58,565 nucleotides of DNA from Phycisphaerales bacterium (GTDB taxonomy: Bacteria > Planctomycetota > Phycisphaerae > Phycisphaerales > UBA1924): positions 1 through 58,565 of the forward strand of contig JALHNL010000011.1 in the NCBI GenBank assembly GCA_022843545.1, given 5' to 3'. This document shows positions 9,671 to 18,008 of the stretch, one piece after another. The stretch's first letter is position 1. Each line of letters begins with the position of its first letter. The notes beneath the pieces were generated by a model. It did no database searches. It worked only from the letters and a program-made list of their open reading frames with translations, and was not told the origin of the DNA. Both the position numbers and the translations under genes were made by a program.

Positions 9671-9764
9671 GCCCGAGCGTACGCAGGGCACGGGGCGCCG
9701 AACGACGCCCGGTCCGGCGGACACCGCAGCGCGTGGCCCTCGGGCCTGCCCACTACTATTGAGC

Positions 9765-11237
9765 ATGCCTCCGACGCTGAACCCGACGGACCTGTCTTCC
9801 CTTCGCCCCCGGCTGGATGAAGTCGGGCAGGGCCACGTGCTCGCCTTCTGGGACCAGTTGAGCGAGTTGCAGCGGGCCGCGCTGGCCGAGCAGATTCGCT
9901 CGATCGACTTGGGCGGGCTCACCCGGCTCATCGACGAGCACGTGCGGGCCAAGCCCGGCGCGGGCGCGGCGGGCCCGGCGGCGGACATTCGGCCCGCGCC
10001 GTTCTTCTCGCGCGACGGACGCGGGTATGACCGCGCGGCGATGGCGGCGAAGGGAGCCGAGTTGATCCGCGCGGGCAAGGTCGCGGCCTTCACCGTCGCG
10101 GGCGGGCAGGGCTCGCGCCTGGGCTACGACGGGCCCAAGGGGTGCTTCGTCGCGGGCGCGATCACGGGCAAGCCGCTGTTCGCGTTCCTGGCTGAGTGGA
10201 TCCTGGCGGCGCAGCGCCGGCATTGCACGGGCGGCGCGGTGATTCCGTGGTACATCATGACCAGCCCCATCAACCACGCGGCGACGGTGGACTTCTTCCG
10301 CAAGCACGCCTTCTTCGGCCTGCGGGAGCACGATGTCATGTTCTTCCAGCAGGGCGTCATGCCCTCTTTGGAGATGGGCACCGGGAGGATGCTGCTGAAC
10401 CAGAAGGGCGAGATCGCGCTGAACCCCGACGGTCACGGCGGGTCACTGCGGGCGCTCAAGGCCTCGGGCGCGCTGGATGACCTGGAGAGCCGGGGTGTCG
10501 AGCACCTGTCGTACACCCAGATCGACAACCCGCTGGTGCGGGTGATCGACCCGCTGTTCATCGGGCTGCACGCCTTCGGGCCCGGCTCCAGCGGGCAGAT
10601 GTCGAGCAAGATGGTCCCCAAGGCCCACGCCGGCGAGAAGGTGGGCGTCTTCTGCACGGTGAACGGGCGGACCAGCGTGATCGAGTACTCCGACCTGCCC
10701 GCCGAGCTGAGCGCCGCGAAGAACCCCGACGGCTCGCTGAAGTTCCTGGCCGGGTCGATCGCGGTCCATGTGATCGGCGTGAAGTTCATCCGGTCGCTGA
10801 CCTCCGGCGCGGGGGCGGGTGGCGGGGCCCTGCCGTGGCACCGGGCGGAGAAGAAGGTGCCGTTCGTGGACCTGAAGACCGGGCAGCGCGTGGAGCCCTC
10901 GAGCAACAACGCGGTGAAGCTCGAAGCGTTTGTGTTTGACGCGATCCCGCTGGCCGAGTCGTCGATCGTGCTGGAGACCGACCGGATCGAGGAGTTTGCG
11001 CCCATCAAGAACGCCTCGGCCCCGGGCGTGGCCGACTCGCCCGACACCTGCACGGTCATCCAGACCCACCGCGCCGCGCGCTGGCTGGAGGGAGCGGGCT
11101 GCAGAATCCCCTACAACGCCGCGGGCGAGCCCGACTGCGTGATCGAACTGTCGCCGCTGCGGGCGTGCGAAGCGGGCGACCTGAAGACCGGCGAAACTCC
11201 CAAGGCGATCCCCGCCGGGGCGAGGGTGGCGATGTGA
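9765..11237 (+). CDS. UDPGP-family uridylyltransferase (UDP-sugar pyrophosphorylase)
   Basis: About 490 residues. The nucleotide-binding signature AGGQGSRLGYDGPKGCF is the eukaryotic-type UDPGP/UAP motif. Further family blocks are PWYIMTSPINH, FFQQGVMPSL, NPDGHGGSLRAL and YTQIDNPLVRVIDPLFIG. The enzyme should transfer UMP from UTP to a sugar 1-phosphate, either glucose-1-P or N-acetylglucosamine-1-P. The overall length and the PDGHGG block fit the bacterial UAP1-like branch better than GalU, but I cannot fix the substrate. The ATG at 9765 is preferred over one at 9669, which overlaps the divergent yedK start. Confidence 0.88.
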   Translation: MPPTLNPTDLSSLRPRLDEVGQGHVLAFWDQLSELQRAALAEQIRSIDLGGLTRLIDEHVRAKPGAGAAGPAADIRPAPFFSRDGRGYDRAAMAAKGAELIRAGKVAAFTVAGGQGSRLGYDGPKGCFVAGAITGKPLFAFLAEWILAAQRRHCTGGAVIPWYIMTSPINHAATVDFFRKHAFFGLREHDVMFFQQGVMPSLEMGTGRMLLNQKGEIALNPDGHGGSLRALKASGALDDLESRGVEHLSYTQIDNPLVRVIDPLFIGLHAFGPGSSGQMSSKMVPKAHAGEKVGVFCTVNGRTSVIEYSDLPAELSAAKNPDGSLKFLAGSIAVHVIGVKFIRSLTSGAGAGGGALPWHRAEKKVPFVDLKTGQRVEPSSNNAVKLEAFVFDAIPLAESSIVLETDRIEEFAPIKNASAPGVADSPDTCTVIQTHRAARWLEGAGCRIPYNAAGEPDCVIELSPLRACEAGDLKTGETPKAIPAGARVAM

Positions 11238-11246
11238 GAAGAGGGA

Positions 11247-11461
11247 AGTGATCAGTGATCAGTGATCAGTGATCAGTGATCGGTGATCAGAAAGAAGCTT
11301 GGTCAGATGGGTGGCACAGGCGTGCCGTGTGTGCCGAGAAGGCGGGGAGTTCCGCAGAGGCGTCTCGCCCTGGTCACCAGAAACCATGCTCTGAAGCCGT
11401 TTCGATGGAGTGCTCTCCCATCACCACTACCTGCTCACTGATCACTGGTCACTGATCACTC
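11247..11461. repeat. Element bounded by inverted heptamer arrays
   Basis: Left end (11247-11288): five perfect AGTGATC units plus one GGTGATC. Right end (11441-11461): GATCACT, GGTCACT, GATCACT, the same unit inverted. Just outside the arrays, GAGGGA on the left and TCCCTC on the right extend the symmetry. The interior (about 150 bp) has no gene but contains a dyad GGCACA...TGTGCC at 11313-11335. The whole can fold as a long hairpin. It fills the gap between the uridylyltransferase and hydrolase genes. Confidence 0.8.
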
Positions 11462-11472
11462 TTCCCTCTCCC

Positions 11473-12327
11473 ATGTCCTACTCCCTCCCCTCCGCGCTTG
11501 CCCGTCAGACCCGCTTTGTGCGGCTGGGCCCCACCGATGTGCCCGCGCTGCTCGCGCATCCGGATTGGTCCACGCCCGCGCCGGTGATGATCTGGATGCA
11601 CGGGCGCACCGCCGACAAGACACTCGACAACGGGCGCTACCTCCGGTGGATCCGCGCGGGGATCGCAGCCTGCGCGATCGACCTGCCGGGCCACGGCGAG
11701 CGCGTGGACGTGGAGTGCCACGCACCCGACAAGATCAACCGGGTGATCGAGGGAGTCCTGGGCGAGATCGATCATGTGGTCGAGTCTCTGCGCCACTCCG
11801 CCTTCGGGGGTGTCTTTGACACCGACCGCATGGGGCTGGGCGGCATGTCCGCCGGCGGCGTGGCGACTCTGCGCCGCCTGTGCGACCCGCACGACTTCCG
11901 CTGCGCCGCGGTCGAGAGCACCGCGGGCGATCTGGCGGCGCTGTATCGCCTGCCGGGGTGGCCCCGACCGAAGCCCGAAGAGGTGGAGCACCTTGATCCG
12001 CTCCGCCACGCTGAGGGCTGGCGGCCCATCCCGCTGCTGGCGCTGCACAGCGAGGCCGATCGGCTGGTGCCGCTGTCGTGCCTGACGCCGCTGATCGACC
12101 GGCTTCGCGACCGATACGCCCGGCTCGCGGCCCCTGAGGACTGGCTGCGGGTCAAGACCTGGCCGTTCACAGGCGCTCCCGACGAACACAGCGGGTTCGG
12201 CAAGGTGGCCTCAGAGGCCAAGACCATCCAGACCGACTTTCTGGCCCGGTGGCTGGGGGCCCAGCCGCCCCCCCCGGCCCCACCGCCCCCACCACCCCCA
12301 CCAGCCCCCTCCCCCACGGCCCCTTGA
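11473..12327 (+). CDS. Alpha/beta hydrolase with proline-rich C-terminal tail
   Basis: About 284 residues from the ATG at 11473; the 21 codons upstream translate the heptamer repeat and are excluded. The fold is shown by VMIWMHGRTADKT (oxyanion-hole HG), DLPGHGERVDVE, the nucleophile elbow GMSAGG, LLALHSEADRLVP (acid Asp) and DEHSGFG (likely catalytic His). It resembles dienelactone hydrolase or acyl-peptidase-like esterases; the substrate is unknown. No signal peptide, so cytoplasmic. The last 25 residues are almost entirely Pro with a few Ala and Ser, encoded by a C-rich run at about 12267-12320. Confidence 0.85.
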   Translation: MSYSLPSALARQTRFVRLGPTDVPALLAHPDWSTPAPVMIWMHGRTADKTLDNGRYLRWIRAGIAACAIDLPGHGERVDVECHAPDKINRVIEGVLGEIDHVVESLRHSAFGGVFDTDRMGLGGMSAGGVATLRRLCDPHDFRCAAVESTAGDLAALYRLPGWPRPKPEEVEHLDPLRHAEGWRPIPLLALHSEADRLVPLSCLTPLIDRLRDRYARLAAPEDWLRVKTWPFTGAPDEHSGFGKVASEAKTIQTDFLARWLGAQPPPPAPPPPPPPPAPSPTAP

Positions 12328-12363
12328 CAGATCGCTTATCCTTAGGCCAACCTAGGAGATCTC

Positions 12364-13674
12364 ATGCGCCATCTGATCCTGTCGCTCGTCCTGTCCGCCG
12401 GCCTCGTCATGCCCGCCTTCGCGGCTGATCCGGATTTCCGCCAGAAGGTCCAGGACGCCGCGAAGCAGATGCGGCAGCAGATGAGCGACCCGTCGAACGC
12501 GAAGCTCAGCCGCACGGAGCGTGCCAAGAAGAGCACCGAGGCGATGAACGCGGCGCTCAAGGGCATGGACGTGTCCAAGGTTTCGGCCGAGGACATGGCG
12601 TTCGTGATCGAGCAGTTCCCGATGATCGGGGCGTCGGAGGCCGCGGGCGCGATCCGCAACCGGCTGCAGGACCTGGCCAAGGACGATGGCGAAGCCGGCG
12701 CAAAGGCCTCGCTGTCTCGCTTCATGATGGACGCCAGCTCGCCCACGGGCGCCAAGCTGGCCGGCGAGTTCGTCAAGCACCCGGGCTTCAAGGACCTGAT
12801 CAAGGCGGGCAAGGGCGCCGACGGCCTGCAGCGTCTGGGCTTCGTCGAAGACTCGGCGATCACCTCCAACAAGTCGGCGCTGTACGCGCTCGCCGACGTG
12901 CTGCCCGTGACCGGCACGCCGCAGAGCGCCCGCCAGTTGACCGCGTTCTTCATGAACCTCGTGGACGTGACCCCGGCCGAGGACAAGGCGGCCCGCGAGC
13001 CGCTGCGCCTGAAGCTCATTGACCGCGTGAAGAACGCGATCGCCTCGTCCTCCGAGGGTGACGGCGGCGCGGCCATGGGCAAGCGACTGGAGGCCGACCT
13101 CAAGAGCCTCGAGTCCACGCTCGCCAAGGGCGAGTTCATCGGCAACACCGCGCCGGAACTCACCTTCACCTGGACCAGCCCCGACTTCAAGATGGGCGAC
13201 AAGGCCCCGATCAAGCTGTCGGACCTCAAGGGCAAGGTGGTGGTGCTGGACTTCTGGGCCACGTGGTGCGGGCCGTGCGTGGGCTCGTTCCCCAACGTGC
13301 GCGACCTGGCGGCCCACTACAAGGGCCATGACGTGGTCATCCTGGGCGTCACCAGCCTGCAGGGCAACCATGTCGTCTGGAAGGACGGCCGCCCCGGCGA
13401 GCGCGTGGACACCAAGGACAACGCGGCCAAGGAATACGAACTCATGGGCACGTTCATGAAGGACATGGACATGACCTGGCCCGTCGCCTTCAGCGAGCAG
13501 GCCGTCTTCAACCCCGAGTACGGCATTAGCGGCATCCCCCACGTGGTGATCCTGGACGTGGACGGCAAGGTCCGCTTCCGCGGCCTGCACCCCGCCAGCC
13601 CGGCGGAGGAGAAGCACTCCAAGATCGATGCCCTGCTGAAGGAAGCCGGTCGCAGCGTGCCCGGCGGGAAGTAA
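12364..13674 (+). CDS. Secreted TlpA-like thiol-disulfide oxidoreductase
   Basis: A 436-residue exported protein: a signal peptide (SLVLSAGLVMPAFA|AD), a helical N-terminal region of about 250 residues with no family I recognise, then a thioredoxin/redoxin domain. The active site FWATWCGPC places the redox cysteines at residues 302 and 305. The cis-Pro loop is SGIPHVVILD. Such proteins reduce or shuffle disulfides outside the cytoplasm, for example in cytochrome c maturation. AGGAG lies just upstream of the ATG. It begins 36 bp after the hydrolase stop and is followed by a strong terminator. Confidence 0.88.
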   Translation: MRHLILSLVLSAGLVMPAFAADPDFRQKVQDAAKQMRQQMSDPSNAKLSRTERAKKSTEAMNAALKGMDVSKVSAEDMAFVIEQFPMIGASEAAGAIRNRLQDLAKDDGEAGAKASLSRFMMDASSPTGAKLAGEFVKHPGFKDLIKAGKGADGLQRLGFVEDSAITSNKSALYALADVLPVTGTPQSARQLTAFFMNLVDVTPAEDKAAREPLRLKLIDRVKNAIASSSEGDGGAAMGKRLEADLKSLESTLAKGEFIGNTAPELTFTWTSPDFKMGDKAPIKLSDLKGKVVVLDFWATWCGPCVGSFPNVRDLAAHYKGHDVVILGVTSLQGNHVVWKDGRPGERVDTKDNAAKEYELMGTFMKDMDMTWPVAFSEQAVFNPEYGISGIPHVVILDVDGKVRFRGLHPASPAEEKHSKIDALLKEAGRSVPGGK

Positions 13675-13718
13675 TCAGGGCGTAGTACGTCGGGCGTAGT
13701 TGGAAGTCAGTCAACCAG

Positions 13719-13746
13719 AGCGCCGCCCGGTTGGGCGGCGCTTTTC
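13719..13746 (+). terminator. Rho-independent terminator after the TlpA-like gene
   Basis: Perfect 10-bp stem AGCGCCGCCC / GGGCGGCGCT with a GGTT loop, followed by TTTC. It sits 45 bp after the stop, between convergent genes; the T-run is only on the plus-strand side. Confidence 0.85.
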
Positions 13747-13785
13747 ATTTGGGCACCGCGGGTGAAGGTCCTCGTTGAACGTGGC

Positions 13786-14496
13786 TCAACCGTGGCCCAG
13801 GTACGCCTTGCGCACCGCATCGCTGGCGGCGAGTTCCTTCGCCGGGCCGCTCATGGCGACCGCGCCGACCTCGAGCACCACCGCGTGATGGGCGACCTGC
13901 AAGGCCATGTGGGCGTTCTGCTCCACCAGCAGAATGGTGGTGCCCTGCTGGTTGATCTCGCGGATGATCTGGAAGATCGTCTGGACAAGCTGCGGCGCCA
14001 GGCCCAGGCTGGGCTCGTCGAGCAGGAGCAGCTTCGGCCGCGCCAGCAGCGCGCGGGCGATGGCGAGCATCTGCTGCTCGCCGCCCGAAAGCGTGCCTGC
14101 GGACTGCTTCAGCCGCTCGCGCAGGCGCGGGAAGAGCGTGAGCACGCGCTCGCGGTCCTTGGGGATGTCGGCGTCATGGCGGGTGAACGCGCCCAGGTCG
14201 AGGTTCTCGCTGACGCTCATGTTGGCGAAGACGCCGCGACCCTCGGGGCAGTGACACAGCCCGCGCCGCACCAGGGTGTGGGGCGAGACGCCGCTGATGG
14301 ACTCGCCGGCGAATTTGACCTCGCCCGAAGACTTGATCATGCCGCTGATGGCGCGGAGCGTGGTGCTCTTGCCCGCGCCGTTGCACCCGATGAGCGTGCA
14401 GACCTCGCCGGGCATGACCTTGAAGGAGATGCCGTGCAGGGCCTTGATGGCGCCGTACGCGACTGAGAGCGAGTTGACTTCGAGGAGGGGGGTCAT
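13786..14496 (-). CDS. livF: Branched-chain amino acid ABC transporter ATP-binding protein LivF
   Basis: A 236-residue ATPase, the second of two that energise import through LivHM. Walker A is GCNGAGKST (Cys instead of the usual Ala), the signature is LSGGEQQ and Walker B is LLLLDEPSLGLAP. The ending KAYLGHG is the usual LivF C-terminus. It overlaps livG by 4 nt (ATGA) and is the last gene of the livHMGF order on this strand. Confidence 0.95.
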   Translation of the reverse strand: MTPLLEVNSLSVAYGAIKALHGISFKVMPGEVCTLIGCNGAGKSTTLRAISGMIKSSGEVKFAGESISGVSPHTLVRRGLCHCPEGRGVFANMSVSENLDLGAFTRHDADIPKDRERVLTLFPRLRERLKQSAGTLSGGEQQMLAIARALLARPKLLLLDEPSLGLAPQLVQTIFQIIREINQQGTTILLVEQNAHMALQVAHHAVVLEVGAVAMSGPAKELAASDAVRKAYLGHG

Positions 14497-15317
14497 GCCG
14501 CACCTCCCGGTTCGCCGAGGTAGGCCTCGATCACCTTGGGATTGGACTGGATCTGTGACGGCGTGCCGCTCGCGATGATCTGCCCGTGGTCGAGCACCGT
14601 GATCCGCTCGCAGATGTCCATGACCAGGCCCATGTCATGCTCGATAAGCAGGATGGTGAGCCCGAAGCGCTCGCGGATGAGGCGGATGGTGCCCGCGAGT
14701 TCCTTCTTCTCCTGCGGGTTCATGCCCGCGGCGGGCTCGTCGAGCAAGAGCACCTTGGGCTCGGTGGCCAGGGCGCGGGCGATTTCCAGGCGCCGCTGAT
14801 CGCCGTAGGGCAGGCTGCGTGACTGCTCGCCCGCGCGATCAGCCAGATCGAAGATCTCGAGCAGTTCCATCGAGCGGCGCGTGATCGCCGCCTCCTGCGC
14901 CAGATGCCCGGGCGTGCGCAAGAGCGTTGACGCCAGCCCGTGCCGCCCGCGCACGTGGCAGCCCAGCCTCACGTTGTCGATCACGCTCAGTTCGCCGAAG
15001 AGCCGGATGTTCTGGAACGTGCGCGACAGGCCCGCGGCGGCGATCTGGTGCGGGCGACACGTCTCGATCCGCGTGCCATCGAGCGTGATCGTGCCGGTCA
15101 TGGGCGTGTACACACCCGTGAGCAGGTTGAAGACCGTGGTCTTGCCCGCGCCGTTGGGGCCGATGAGCCCGTACAGCACGCCCCGTGGCAGGTGCAGGTT
15201 GAACGCCTGCACCGCCTTGAGACCGCCGAAGGAGATGCCGATGTCGCGCACGTCGAGCAGCGCGGGGCCGGATGGCGCGGCGGGCGCGGGGCGGGCTGCG
15301 GAGGCGGCGGCATTCAC
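14493..15317 (-). CDS. livG: Branched-chain amino acid ABC transporter ATP-binding protein LivG
   Basis: About 274 residues from a GTG at 15317 that overlaps the livM stop (GTGA) and has GGGGGAGGG upstream; a longer ATG frame inside livM is not needed. Contains ISFGGLKAVQAFNLHL, Walker A GPNGAGKT, the LivG-specific LSRTFQNIRLFGELSVIDNV, Walker B LLLDEPAAGMNPQE and IEHDMGLVMDICERI. The Ala-rich first 20 residues are a lineage-specific extension. Confidence 0.95.
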   Translation of the reverse strand: MNAAASAARPAPAAPSGPALLDVRDIGISFGGLKAVQAFNLHLPRGVLYGLIGPNGAGKTTVFNLLTGVYTPMTGTITLDGTRIETCRPHQIAAAGLSRTFQNIRLFGELSVIDNVRLGCHVRGRHGLASTLLRTPGHLAQEAAITRRSMELLEIFDLADRAGEQSRSLPYGDQRRLEIARALATEPKVLLLDEPAAGMNPQEKKELAGTIRLIRERFGLTILLIEHDMGLVMDICERITVLDHGQIIASGTPSQIQSNPKVIEAYLGEPGGAA

Positions 15318-16708
15318 AGTCGCCCTCCCCCGCGCGAAGCGACCGAATTGAGCGCCGAAGCGACGGGAGCCGGGCCCATCGGATCCTTGGGCGGCTTCTT
15401 CTTGAACAGCTTGCCCATCTCCCACACTTCGTGCACGCCGAAGAGGCCCTGCGGGCGCAGGATCATCATGAGCACCAGCAGCAGGGCGAAGAGGATCATG
15501 CGGTACTCGCCGAGTTCAAAGCCCTTCTCGGTGATCCAGCCGGGCTTCTTGCAGGCCCAGCCCGCCAGCGCGAGCAGGACGGGGGCGAGCGCCAGGATCG
15601 CCACCGCGAAGCACACCTCGCGCAGGGCCCGGCGGTGCCTGATCGCCAGGCCCACGCCGATGCCGATCGCCGCGACCGCGCCCAGCCAGGGCCACAGCGG
15701 GAGGTACTCACCCGGGTTGCGCAGGATCTCGGGCAGCATGGTGAGCAGCGCGGCGGCCAGCACCACGCCACTGATCGAGCCCAGCCCGCCCAGCACCACG
15801 GGGATGAGGATGTCGAATGAGCGGACGAAGTTGGCGTCGGTGGGCGTGAGGTTGTTGCCCGACTGATGGGCGAAGAGCCCCCCGCCGATGCCCGCGAGCA
15901 CCGCCCCGATGACGAACGCGCGGACCTTGATCCGCGTGAGGTTGATGCCCATGGCCTGCGCGGCGATCTCGTCTTCTCGCACCGACAGGAACGCCCGCCC
16001 GGTGCTGGACTGCTTCAGGCGGTAGCAGATGAGGATCGTCGCCCCGAGGAAGAAGACCGTCCAGAAGAGGTTGTTGAACGCGGTGAGGCCCAGACCCGTG
16101 TCCACGCTCACAAAGCCCAGCGACCCGCCCAGCGCCATCGCGCTGGACAAGCCCGCGTCCTTCACCGCCGCCGCGTCGGCCAGCACCGGGCCGGTCTGCT
16201 GCAGGAGCACGCGCACGATCTCGCCGAAGCCCAGGGTGACGATGGCGAGGTAGTCGCCGCGCAATCTCAGCGATGGCAACCCCACCAACCACCCGAACAG
16301 GCCCGCCACCAGACCGCCCCCGACGCATCCCGCCGCGAACAGCCAGACTTGCGGCGGGAACCACCCCTCGGGCGGCGTGACCGGCACCTCGTTCCAGATC
16401 AGCAGCCCGCCGTAGTACGTGATCCAGCCCGCGACATATGCGCCGATGGCCATGAACCCGGCGTGCCCGATGGAGAACTGCCCGGTGAACCCGTTGACCA
16501 GGTTGAGCGACACCGCGAGCAGGATGTTGATCCCCATGTTGCAGAGGACGTTGAGCCAGTAGGGCCCGATGACCTCCGCACGCTGCAGGCCGTACGCCCC
16601 CAGCGCCAGCGCGATGACCACCACCACGGGCAGCAGCCCGGCGAACAAGGTGCGCCCCGCTCCCGGGCGGCATGAGGGATCACGGGCTAGTTCAAGAACA
16701 CGCGACAC
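15314..16708 (-). CDS. livM: Branched-chain amino acid ABC transporter permease LivM
   Basis: A 464-residue inner-membrane permease starting at a GTG (16708) 3 nt after the livH stop. It has about ten hydrophobic segments and the LivM core NGFTGQFSIGHAGFMAIGAY, LRLRGDYLAIVTLGFGEI and GINLTRIKVRAFVIGAVLAGIGGGL. A C-terminal extension with two more hydrophobic segments makes it longer than many LivM proteins. It forms the channel with LivH. Confidence 0.94.
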   Translation of the reverse strand: MSRVLELARDPSCRPGAGRTLFAGLLPVVVVIALALGAYGLQRAEVIGPYWLNVLCNMGINILLAVSLNLVNGFTGQFSIGHAGFMAIGAYVAGWITYYGGLLIWNEVPVTPPEGWFPPQVWLFAAGCVGGGLVAGLFGWLVGLPSLRLRGDYLAIVTLGFGEIVRVLLQQTGPVLADAAAVKDAGLSSAMALGGSLGFVSVDTGLGLTAFNNLFWTVFFLGATILICYRLKQSSTGRAFLSVREDEIAAQAMGINLTRIKVRAFVIGAVLAGIGGGLFAHQSGNNLTPTDANFVRSFDILIPVVLGGLGSISGVVLAAALLTMLPEILRNPGEYLPLWPWLGAVAAIGIGVGLAIRHRRALREVCFAVAILALAPVLLALAGWACKKPGWITEKGFELGEYRMILFALLLVLMMILRPQGLFGVHEVWEMGKLFKKKPPKDPMGPAPVASALNSVASRGGGRL

Positions 16709-16711
16709 GCG

Positions 16712-17851
16712 TTAGACCTTCTCCCGTGTTGGGCGGCCCAGAAGCCCCTCGGGCTTCACGAGCAGCACGAAGATGAGCACCGCGAAGACATACAGGTCCT
16801 TGAGCGCGGGGGCGTTGTCGTAGCCCATCTGCTTGACGCCCCAGATGCCGAACTGCTGCACGGCCGAGATCAGGAAGCCGCCCAGCATCGCCCCGCGGAT
16901 CGAGCCGATCCCCCCCACCACCGCCGCCACAAACGCCGTGAGCCCCAGCAGCACCCACCCCGCGTCGGCCGTCTGCGACACCAGCGGGTACTTGATCGCG
17001 TACAGGAACCCGCCAGCCGCGCCGAGCATGGAGCCCAGCACGAACGTGAACGAGATGACGAAGTTGACGTTGATGCCCATCAGGGCGGCGTTGGGGATGT
17101 TGAAGGACACCGCCCGCATGGCCTGGCCCAGTTTGGTGCCGTACACCAGGAACTGCAGCGCGACCATGAGAAGGATCGCGGTGAGGACGATGGCGATGTC
17201 CACCCACAGGATCTTGACGTCCTGACGCTGCCCGCCGCCGTCGGTGGTGTTCAGCAGCAGCACGCCCGCGATGACCGCGGCGGGACCGGCGACGTACGCC
17301 CACTTGGGAATCCGCGCCGCCCACTTCGCCTTGGCCACCATGAACGGCGCCGCGATCGCCGCGACGATCAGCAGCAGCCAGTACCACGCCAAATTCACGT
17401 CCCAGTCCGGCAGCGCGATCGTCGCCAGCGGGCGGTCGGTGATCAGCGGCGGCATGGGCTTGGGCCGCGGGCCGAAGATGAGCGATTGCCCGCTGTTCTG
17501 CAGCAGCAGCGAAATCCCGATCGCGGTGATCAGCACGTTGAGCCGCGGGGCCTTGCGCAGGGGCTTGTACGCCAGTCGCTCGATGGTGAACCCCAGCACG
17601 CCGCAGGTCAGCATGGCCATCGCCAGCACGATGCCCCCGGTCCACCAGGGCGCGGCGGCCCCGGCGCCCTCCCCCACCGCGAACCAGCCGGCGAAGACCA
17701 GGCTCGTCCACGCCCCCAGCACCACGATGTCGCTGTGCGCGAAGTTGATGAACTTCAGCACGCCGTAGACCATCGTGTAGCCCAGCGCGATCAGCGCGTA
17801 GAGGCTGCCCAGCGCGATGGTGGTAACCAGGGTTTGGAGCAGATCGGTCAT
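16712..17851 (-). CDS. livH: Branched-chain amino acid ABC transporter permease LivH
   Basis: About 379 residues from the ATG at 17851, where MTDLLQTLVTTIALGSLYALIALGYTMVYG gives the canonical LivH N-terminus; a longer frame to 17977 adds a polar, non-conserved leader. Other family blocks are NFAHSDIVVLGAW, ERLAYKPLR and GGIGSIRGAMLGGF. An internal stretch around residues 170-215 with two extra hydrophobic segments is longer than usual. First gene of livHMGF. No periplasmic binding protein (LivK/J) gene lies within the window. Confidence 0.93.
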   Translation of the reverse strand: MTDLLQTLVTTIALGSLYALIALGYTMVYGVLKFINFAHSDIVVLGAWTSLVFAGWFAVGEGAGAAAPWWTGGIVLAMAMLTCGVLGFTIERLAYKPLRKAPRLNVLITAIGISLLLQNSGQSLIFGPRPKPMPPLITDRPLATIALPDWDVNLAWYWLLLIVAAIAAPFMVAKAKWAARIPKWAYVAGPAAVIAGVLLLNTTDGGGQRQDVKILWVDIAIVLTAILLMVALQFLVYGTKLGQAMRAVSFNIPNAALMGINVNFVISFTFVLGSMLGAAGGFLYAIKYPLVSQTADAGWVLLGLTAFVAAVVGGIGSIRGAMLGGFLISAVQQFGIWGVKQMGYDNAPALKDLYVFAVLIFVLLVKPEGLLGRPTREKV

Positions 17852-17909
17852 GCCAAGAACGACACAAGAGCGGCCACGTGAAGGGGGCAGTTTAGCGACT
17901 CCCGAGTAG

Positions 17910-17928
17910 GTCGGCACTCCGTGCCGAC
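17910..17928. repeat. Intergenic hairpin repeat GTCGGCAC-TCC-GTGCCGAC
   Basis: Perfect 8-bp arms around a 3-nt loop, in the 157-bp gap upstream of livH. Not followed by a T-run, so unlikely to be an intrinsic terminator. Similar GGCAC/GTGCC dyads occur at 11313-11335. Confidence 0.6.
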
Positions 17929-18008
17929 TCTTCGCCTCGGGCACCCCGCCCTCCCCGCCAAGGCCTTCGCCTCTCACCTCTCGCTCCCCGCTCCATTACC
18001 ATGCCCTC

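Noticed and set aside
9671..10093. N-terminal extension of the SRAP protein
   Set aside because: Cys must be residue 2 for activity, so translation has to begin at MCGRY.
11247..11288. CRISPR array
   Set aside because: The units are contiguous 7-mers with no spacers.
17910..17928. Intrinsic terminator upstream of livH
   Set aside because: The hairpin is strong but lacks a T-run in either direction and does not follow a gene end closely.
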